Below, piece after piece: positions 58,567 through 64,000 of a stretch of DNA of 64,000 nt. A program made the translations under genes and the position numbers. Each line of letters starts with the position of its first letter. Position 1 is the stretch's first letter. The notes under the pieces were generated by a model that was not told where the DNA came from, searched no databases, and saw nothing but the letters and a program-made list of their open reading frames with translations. This DNA comes from Curtobacterium sp. 458 (GTDB lineage: Bacteria; Actinomycetota; Actinomycetes; Actinomycetales; Microbacteriaceae), in contig NZ_CP129104.1 in NCBI RefSeq assembly GCF_030406605.1, positions 3,238,687-3,302,686 of the forward strand. The letters run 5' to 3'.

Positions 58567-58602
58567 GTGGAGGGCAGTGGAGGGTGTGGAGGAAAGTGGA
58601 GG
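58567..58602 (+). promoter_or_regulatory. Four GTGGAGG repeats, inverted MraZ-like array
   Basis: GTGGAGG begins at 58567, 58577, 58586 and 58596 on the plus strand (spacing 10, 9, 10). The last pair reads GTGGAGGAAAGTGGAGG, nearly the same as the minus-strand operator GTGGAGTAAAGTGGGG. It lies 171-206 bp upstream of mraZ. Confidence 0.5.
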
Positions 58603-58734
58603 ACTTTCACGGCCCCGGCACGGCCTGGAGGCGCGCCGCACCCCCGCCACGCCGCTCACCTCCGCCGTGCGCTCACCCCGGTGCCCCGCGCCCGTCGGTC
58701 GGGCGCGCGCCCGCCCGGCGCGCCCGCCCGGCGT

Positions 58735-58819
58735 CGGTCGCACAACGTGCCGCTCACCTTCGGCGCGGCCGACACTTCTTGCGACCACGTCGACCCGCAC
58801 GTGGCACGTCGTGCGACCA
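58735..58819. repeat. 85-bp repeat element, copy 2
   Basis: It begins CGGTCGCACAACGTGCC and ends GGCACGTCGTGCGACCA; length is exactly 85 bp, with internal TGCGACCA. About nine differences separate it from copy 3; copy 1 (9791-9875) is more divergent. Confidence 0.8.
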
Positions 58820-58909
58820 AACCCAGTTCACCGCCCCGCACGTCTCGCGATCAGGCGAGCCGAATGCGCGCCGCGCGACGCTCCGTACTTCCGGACGACG
58901 CCGAGCACT

Positions 58910-58994
58910 TGGTCGCACAACGCGCCGCTCACCTGCGCCGCGGCCGACACTTCGTGCGACCACGGCAACCCGCACGCGGCACGTCTTGCGACCA
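58910..58994. repeat. 85-bp repeat element, copy 3
   Basis: It begins TGGTCGCACAACGCGCC and ends GGCACGTCTTGCGACCA, same length and orientation as copy 2, 90 bp downstream of it. Orientation relative to the nearest genes differs from copy 1. Confidence 0.8.
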
Positions 58995-59075
58995 ACCCTC
59001 GACCGTCGCTCGGCCCAGCCACCCCGCCGCTCCCGCGCGCTCCGCGCTTCGGCGCCACGCGCCCCGGACACACGG

Positions 59076-59107
59076 AACGGGGCCGGTCCCGAAGGACCGA
59101 CCCCGTT
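59076..59107 (-). terminator. Stem-loop terminator after the DUF3040 gene
   Basis: AACGGGG-C-CGGTCC (59076-59089) pairs with GGACCG-A-CCCCGTT (59094-59107), one mismatch, CGAA tetraloop. It begins 22 bp past the stop of the minus-strand gene. Confidence 0.8.
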
Positions 59108-59129
59108 GCGACGTGTGGAGGAGGTGGAG

Positions 59130-59522
59130 CTACTGCCCCTGCTCGTTGCGCTTGTCCCAGCGCTCGTTCATGCGGTCCATGAAGGACCCGCCCGACGACG
59201 ACCGCTTCGACCCCGACGAGCCGCCGGACCTCGGCGTCCGGCCCGGCTTCGCCTTGGGGGCCCGCATGCCCGGGCGCAGCGCGAACAACACACCGGCGAG
59301 CATGATCACGAACCCGAGGATCCCGACGAGCGGCTGGCGGAGGACCAGTCCGACGATGACGACGGCGACGCCCGCGAGTGCACCGAGCACCCCGAGCGCG
59401 ATCGACGTGTAGGTCGGACGACCCTGGCGGCGCGTGACGCGCGCGACGAAGTCGGAGTCGTTCTGATAGAGGCTGCGCTCCATCTCTTCGAGGAGGCGCT
59501 GCTCTTGCTCCGAGAGTGGCAT
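59130..59522 (-). CDS. DUF3040 membrane protein
   Basis: A 130-residue protein of the actinobacterial DUF3040 family. It starts MPLSEQEQRLLEEMERSLYQND, the family signature, then has two helices (about 42-60 and 66-83) and a basic Ser/Gly-rich tail. Function is unknown; the gene is usually found close to mraZ. ATG 59522 has GAGGG 9 nt upstream, and TAGAAT at 59575-59570 is a likely -10. It is divergent from the polyprenyl synthase gene. Confidence 0.88.
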   Translation of the reverse strand: MPLSEQEQRLLEEMERSLYQNDSDFVARVTRRQGRPTYTSIALGVLGALAGVAVVIVGLVLRQPLVGILGFVIMLAGVLFALRPGMRAPKAKPGRTPRSGGSSGSKRSSSGGSFMDRMNERWDKRNEQGQ

Positions 59523-59569
59523 CTGTGTTCCCTCTGTTCCTGGGATCGACGCAAGGTCTTGGTCGGCCG

Positions 59570-59575
59570 ATTCTA
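59570..59575 (-). promoter_or_regulatory. -10 hexamer TAGAAT of the DUF3040 gene
   Basis: TAGAAT on the minus strand lies 47 nt upstream of ATG 59522, followed by a normal ribosome site. It is only 17 bp from the divergent TAGGGT hexamer at 59593. Confidence 0.4.
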
Positions 59576-59592
59576 CGTCCCGACCACTCCAC

Positions 59593-59598
59593 TAGGGT
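59593..59598 (+). promoter_or_regulatory. -10 hexamer TAGGGT, leaderless start at 59606
   Basis: TAGGGT ends 7 nt before GTG 59606. An AGGGAG also precedes the start but at only 2 nt, too close to act as a ribosome site, so a leaderless message is more likely. Confidence 0.5.
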
Positions 59599-59605
59599 AG
59601 GGAGT

Positions 59606-60724
59606 GTGGCTGAGAGTACGCGATTAGTGGACCTCGTTTCCGCTCGGATCGAACGGGCCCTGGACGAGCAGCGTGAACGGCTCCTCGCGATCAGCCCCGA
59701 CCTCGCTCCGTTCGACGAGTACGCGCGGGACCTCCTGTCCGGCGGCAAGCGCTTCCGGGCCCTGTTCTGCTACTGGGGCTGGCAGTCCGTGGCCGGGCGC
59801 TCCGGGTCGTTCGACCCCCTCGCCGAGGGCTCCCGCCAGACCACGGCCGAGGCGGTCGTCACCGTTGCCGCAGCGCTCGAGGTGTTCCACGCCGCGGCGC
59901 TCGTGCACGACGACATCATGGACCGCTCGGACACCCGCCGCGGCCTCCCCGCGGTGCACCGTCGGTTCGAGGCGCTCCACAGCGACTCGGGGTTCACCGG
60001 CGACCGTGCGCAGTACGGCACGAACTCGGCGCTGCTGCTCGGGGACCTGCTGCTCTCCCTGAGCGACGCGGTCTTCGACGAGGGCCTCGCGCTCCTCGAC
60101 CCCGCCCGCGCCCGGATCGTCCGCCGGGAGTTCCACGCGATGCGCCTCGACGTCACGGCGGGGCAGTACCTCGACGTGCACGAGGAGACCGCGTGGCCGG
60201 CGATCGACGAGGGTGAGCACCTCCTCCGCGCCCAGCGCGTCATCGTCTTCAAGTCGGCGAAGTACTCGGTCGAGGCCCCGCTGGTCATCGGCGCCCTGGT
60301 CGCCGGCGCGAGCGAGTCGCAGCTCGAGGGCCTCCGTTCCTTCGGACTGCCCCTCGGCGTGGCGTACCAGCTCCGCGACGACATGCTCGGCGTCTTCGGC
60401 GACCCCGAGGTCACCGGGAAGCCCGCCGGCGACGACCTCCGCGAGGGCAAGCGCACCGTCCTCATCGCGAGCGCCCGCAAGACGCTCTCCCCCGGCCCTC
60501 GACAGCTGCTGGACGAGCTGCTCGGCGACCCGGACCTCGACGAGGCGCAGGTGCAGATGCTCCGTGCGACCCTCACCGACTCGGGCGCCGTGGCGGCGGT
60601 CGAGCGCTCGATCGACCGGCACGTGCAACGCGCCAAGGCCGCGCTCGACGCAGCACCGCTCACGCCGTCGGCGCGTGAGCAGCTCGCGTCGTTGGCCGAC
60701 ACGGTCACGCGCCGCGTCGCGTAG
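59606..60724 (+). CDS. idsA: Polyprenyl (geranylgeranyl-type) diphosphate synthase
   Basis: The 372-residue trans-prenyltransferase condenses isopentenyl diphosphate onto allylic diphosphates. The first aspartate-rich motif is LVHDDIMDRSDTRRG (about 102) and the second YQLRDDMLGVFGD (about 253); GGKRFRALFCYW binds the substrate diphosphate. Residues just upstream of the first motif suggest a medium-length product, but chain length is not certain; it may feed quinones, carotenoids or lipid carriers. GTG 59606 is the homologous start. In mycobacteria idsA2 sits beside Rv2175c and pknL as here. Confidence 0.92.
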   Translation: MAESTRLVDLVSARIERALDEQRERLLAISPDLAPFDEYARDLLSGGKRFRALFCYWGWQSVAGRSGSFDPLAEGSRQTTAEAVVTVAAALEVFHAAALVHDDIMDRSDTRRGLPAVHRRFEALHSDSGFTGDRAQYGTNSALLLGDLLLSLSDAVFDEGLALLDPARARIVRREFHAMRLDVTAGQYLDVHEETAWPAIDEGEHLLRAQRVIVFKSAKYSVEAPLVIGALVAGASESQLEGLRSFGLPLGVAYQLRDDMLGVFGDPEVTGKPAGDDLREGKRTVLIASARKTLSPGPRQLLDELLGDPDLDEAQVQMLRATLTDSGAVAAVERSIDRHVQRAKAALDAAPLTPSAREQLASLADTVTRRVA

Positions 60725-60736
60725 ACGGAACCGACG

Positions 60737-60784
60737 GACGGACTGGAGGCTCGGTGCGGGCCCGCACCGCGCCTCCAGTCCGTC
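60737..60784. terminator. 48-bp palindrome between convergent genes
   Basis: Bases 60737-60760 and 60761-60784 are inverted repeats with one mismatch; the arms carry GACGGACTGGAGGC and CGGTGCGGG. It lies 12 bp after idsA and 30 bp from the Rv2175c-like stop, a bidirectional terminator of the 1970-2015 family with CTGGAGGC in place of CGGGAGGC. Confidence 0.75.
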
Positions 60785-60814
60785 AGCGCGTCGCCGCCAG
60801 AGCCGCGGTCGCAG

Positions 60815-61171
60815 CTAGAGCAGTGACTGCGCGATGCGGCGCACCTCGGCCTTGCGGCCGGCGCGCAGCGCGTTGATCGGCGAGTCGCCGATCGCGTCGT
60901 CGACGGCGAGCATCCAGCGCACCGCCTCGTCGTCGGAGAAGCCGTTGTCGGCGAGCACGATCAGCGTGCCGCGGAGCTCGGGGAGCGGCTCGGAGCCGTC
61001 GAGGAACTCGCTCGGCACCCGGAGCACACCGTCCACCCGGGCGGGCAGCAGTGTCTTCTGCTCGAAGAGCCGGTGGACCCGGCCGGGGGTCACGCCGAAC
61101 AGCTCGACGAGGTCGGGGACCGTCAGCCAGCGTTCGGAAAGGGTCGCGTCGTCAGTGGGTGCAGGACTCAC
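60815..61171 (-). CDS. Rv2175c-type DNA-binding protein
   Basis: A 118-residue protein matching actinobacterial Rv2175c. The N-terminal winged helix-turn-helix has WLTVPDLVELFGVTPGRVHRL; the C-terminal domain holds LIVLADNGFSDDEAVRWML and GDSPINALRAGRKAEVRRIA. In M. tuberculosis this protein is a substrate of the neighbouring kinase PknL, which abolishes its DNA binding. A threonine-rich start (TDDATLSERWLT) here may be the phosphorylation site, by analogy only. GTG 61171 is chosen because homology begins near there and CAACAT ends 6 nt upstream; the longer frame to 61306 is not conserved. Confidence 0.85.
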   Translation of the reverse strand: MSPAPTDDATLSERWLTVPDLVELFGVTPGRVHRLFEQKTLLPARVDGVLRVPSEFLDGSEPLPELRGTLIVLADNGFSDDEAVRWMLAVDDAIGDSPINALRAGRKAEVRRIAQSLL

Positions 61172-61343
61172 ACGCCCATGTTGCCAGAGCGACGCGAGGT
61201 GTCGTGCACCCCGTTCGTCACACGAGTCACACACGCAACATTCGACTCTCTGGTTGACTTGGGAATCAGCCCATGCCAGCGTTGAGCCACCTGTGAGTGC
61301 GCACACGCGCGCGTGACCGGCTCACCGAGGACAGGAGACCACC

Positions 61344-62636
61344 GTGGACAACGCTGCAGACGAGGCCGCCCGACGCGCGCGATCCGCCCGCTTCGCGACC
61401 ATGCCGATCGTCCTCGCCGGGACGATCGCCGTGACCGCCGGCCTGACCGGACCGGTCGCGCACCTCGAAGCGCGGCACGACGACGAGGGCGGTGCCAACA
61501 AGCGGCACGTGGACCAGGACCGCAACGAGAGCGACGGCCCGGTGTTCACCACCGCCGTCGCGCGTCCGGCCGAGACCACGGTCACGACGGTCGCCGCCGT
61601 CTCCAAGGCCCCCACCACCGCTGTGCCCACGAACTACACCGTGCGGCAGGGCGACACCGTGTCCGCGATCGCGGCACGCTACGGCCTCTCCGCGCAGGAG
61701 GTGCTCGTGCGCAACGGCCTCGGCTGGAACACGATCATCCACCCCGGGCAGACCCTCCACCTCGCCAGCACCCCCGCGGTGCAGGCCGCTCCGGCACGGA
61801 CGACGACGACGTCGACCACGGGGAGCTACCACGTGCGCTCGGGTGACACCGTGTCGGGCATCGCCTCCCGGATCGGCGTGTCGACGCAGGCCCTCCTCCG
61901 CGCCAACAACCTCTCGCAGCGGAGCGTCATCTACCCCGGGCAGACCCTCCGGGTGCCCTCCGCCTCGGCCCCGAGCACTCCGAGCACCTCGTCGTCGAGT
62001 GCCTCCCCGCGGCCCGCATCCACGGCGTCCACCAGCAGCGGACACGTGAAGATCGCCTCCGGCGACACGATCGCGTCCATCGCCGCCGCGCACCACGTGT
62101 CGGTGAAGGCGCTCCTCGCCGCGAACGGCCTCAGCTACACGAGCACGATCTACGCGGGCAAGACGCTCGTACTGCCGGGAGCCACCGTGTCGACCGCTGC
62201 GGCGACCTCGACCGGGTCCACCGGAGCGTCGGTCTCGAGCACGGTCCTCAGCGCCGAGCAGTGGCGGAACGCGGCCACGATCGTCAGCGTGGGGCGCTCG
62301 CTCGGCGTCCCGCAGCGCGGGCTCGTCGTCGCCCTCGCCGCCGCGATGCAGGAGTCGAGCCTCCGGAACCTCTCGCACGGCGACCGCGACTCGGTCGGCC
62401 TCTTCCAGCAGCGGCCGAGCCAGGGATGGGGCAGCGCCGCCTCCCTGCAGGACCCCTCGACCGCGGCCAAGCGGTTCTTCGCGGGGAACCCCGGCAAGAC
62501 CCGCGGGTTGCTCGGCGTCTCGGGTTGGGCGTCGATGAGCGTGACGGACGCCGCGCAGGCCGTGCAGGTGTCGGCGTACCCGAAGGCGTACGCGAAGTGG
62601 GCCGGCCCGGCCGAGACCTGGCTCGCCTCGCTCTGA
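61344..62636 (+). CDS. Triple-LysM wall protein with lysozyme-like C-terminus
   Basis: A 430-residue envelope protein. A short cytoplasmic start leads to one hydrophobic segment (about 19-37: MPIVLAGTIAVTAGLTGPVA), either a signal anchor or signal peptide. Three LysM domains (about 96-141, 160-205, 233-278) begin YTVRQGDTVSAIA, YHVRSGDTVSGIA and VKIASGDTIASIA and should bind peptidoglycan, joined by Ser/Thr-rich linkers. The C-terminal 125 residues (AAAMQESSLRNLSHGDRDS, VGLFQQRPSQGWG) resemble lytic transglycosylase-like domains, with a candidate catalytic Glu near 336. GTG 61344 has AGGAG 5-6 nt upstream. It separates the regulator from its expected kinase. Confidence 0.82.
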   Translation: MDNAADEAARRARSARFATMPIVLAGTIAVTAGLTGPVAHLEARHDDEGGANKRHVDQDRNESDGPVFTTAVARPAETTVTTVAAVSKAPTTAVPTNYTVRQGDTVSAIAARYGLSAQEVLVRNGLGWNTIIHPGQTLHLASTPAVQAAPARTTTTSTTGSYHVRSGDTVSGIASRIGVSTQALLRANNLSQRSVIYPGQTLRVPSASAPSTPSTSSSSASPRPASTASTSSGHVKIASGDTIASIAAAHHVSVKALLAANGLSYTSTIYAGKTLVLPGATVSTAAATSTGSTGASVSSTVLSAEQWRNAATIVSVGRSLGVPQRGLVVALAAAMQESSLRNLSHGDRDSVGLFQQRPSQGWGSAASLQDPSTAAKRFFAGNPGKTRGLLGVSGWASMSVTDAAQAVQVSAYPKAYAKWAGPAETWLASL

Positions 62637-62751
62637 GTGCGGGCACCTCTTCCTGACGATCGCTCATCCGATCGGCCAGTGCGACTCATCCCAGAGGTCG
62701 AGATCGGGTAACGGTCGGAGCGTCAGTACGGGCTCGTGCAGCCCGGATTCG

Positions 62752-62757
62752 TAGAAT
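62752..62757 (+). promoter_or_regulatory. -10 hexamer TAGAAT, leaderless kinase start
   Basis: TAGAAT ends 7 nt before ATG 62765, with no Shine-Dalgarno. It fits the leaderless pattern seen at 9022, 18941, 23751, 29935 and 59606. Confidence 0.5.
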
Positions 62758-62764
62758 GCCGCAG

Positions 62765-64000
<1,236 letters not shown>

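Larger units (their letters stand above)
58397..59129. other. Gene-free gap of 733 bp upstream of mraZ
   Basis: Frames here look like shadows without third-position bias. It holds the mraZ operator (58414-58449), an opposite-orientation GTGGAGG array (58567-58602), two 85-bp elements (58735-58819 and 58910-58994) with a less similar 90-bp spacer, and the terminator of the DUF3040 gene (59076-59107). Confidence 0.7.

Noticed and set aside
58735..58994. Insertion sequence or transposon
   Set aside because: The 85-bp elements have inverted ends but no transposase and no obvious target duplications; they are kept only as repeats of unknown origin.
58492..59600. Long plus-strand frames across the mraZ-DUF3040 gap
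   Set aside because: They cross the 85-bp repeats, a terminator and the DUF3040 gene, have no ribosome site and no third-position bias.

Overview
The window comes from a very GC-rich actinobacterium. Gene content and synteny point to Microbacteriaceae, probably Curtobacterium or a close relative; that is my inference, since no rRNA gene is present. Supporting signs are the division and cell-wall order mraZ-rsmH-ftsL-ftsI-murE-murF-mraY-murD-ftsW-murG-murC-ftsQ-ftsZ-yggS-sepF-yggT-divIVA-lspA-rluD-dnaE, an idsA / Rv2175c-like / pknL-like neighbourhood known from mycobacteria, the actinobacterial families DUF3043 and DUF3040, and several genes that look leaderless.

Layout. 0-13 kb holds core metabolism: a GH15 glycoside hydrolase, glucose-6-phosphate dehydrogenase, the aa3 oxidase genes ctaC-ctaD-ctaF, an ErpA/HesB protein, an M20 peptidase, a DUF3043 membrane protein and a hisD-nrdR-pyrD operon. 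13-33 kb is a cell-surface glycan locus: about eight glycosyltransferase genes, a TagG/TagH-type ABC exporter, a GT2/CDP-glycerol glycerophosphotransferase fusion, an SGNH-acyltransferase and a secreted FN3-endonuclease/phosphatase. 33-58.5 kb is one long minus-strand series from mraZ down to dnaE: divisome, peptidoglycan precursor synthesis, FtsZ and its SepF anchor, DivIVA, lipoprotein signal peptidase, RluD and replicative polymerase. 58.5-64 kb holds a repeat-rich gap, DUF3040, a polyprenyl diphosphate synthase, a Rv2175c-like regulator, a triple-LysM wall protein and the start of a PknL-like Ser/Thr kinase, cut by the window end.

How it works together. The polyprenyl synthase can supply the lipid carrier. 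Mur enzymes, MraY and MurG build lipid II; FtsW and FtsI polymerise it at the Z-ring; SepF and DivIVA organise the septum and poles. The glycan locus would make and export an accessory wall polymer on the same carrier. A wall-sensing kinase with its likely partner regulator closes the window.

Non-coding structure is rich. A family of near-perfect GGACGGGAGGC-type palindromes sits mostly between convergent genes. Three copies of an exactly 85-bp element share TGGTCGCAC / GTGCGACCA ends. GTGGA arrays occur in both orientations upstream of mraZ, and in-frame tandem repeats lie in ftsL, ftsW and murG. A 31-codon reading frame fills the ftsL-ftsI gap and overlaps both neighbours by GTGA. No tRNA, rRNA, CRISPR, insertion sequence or prophage was found.
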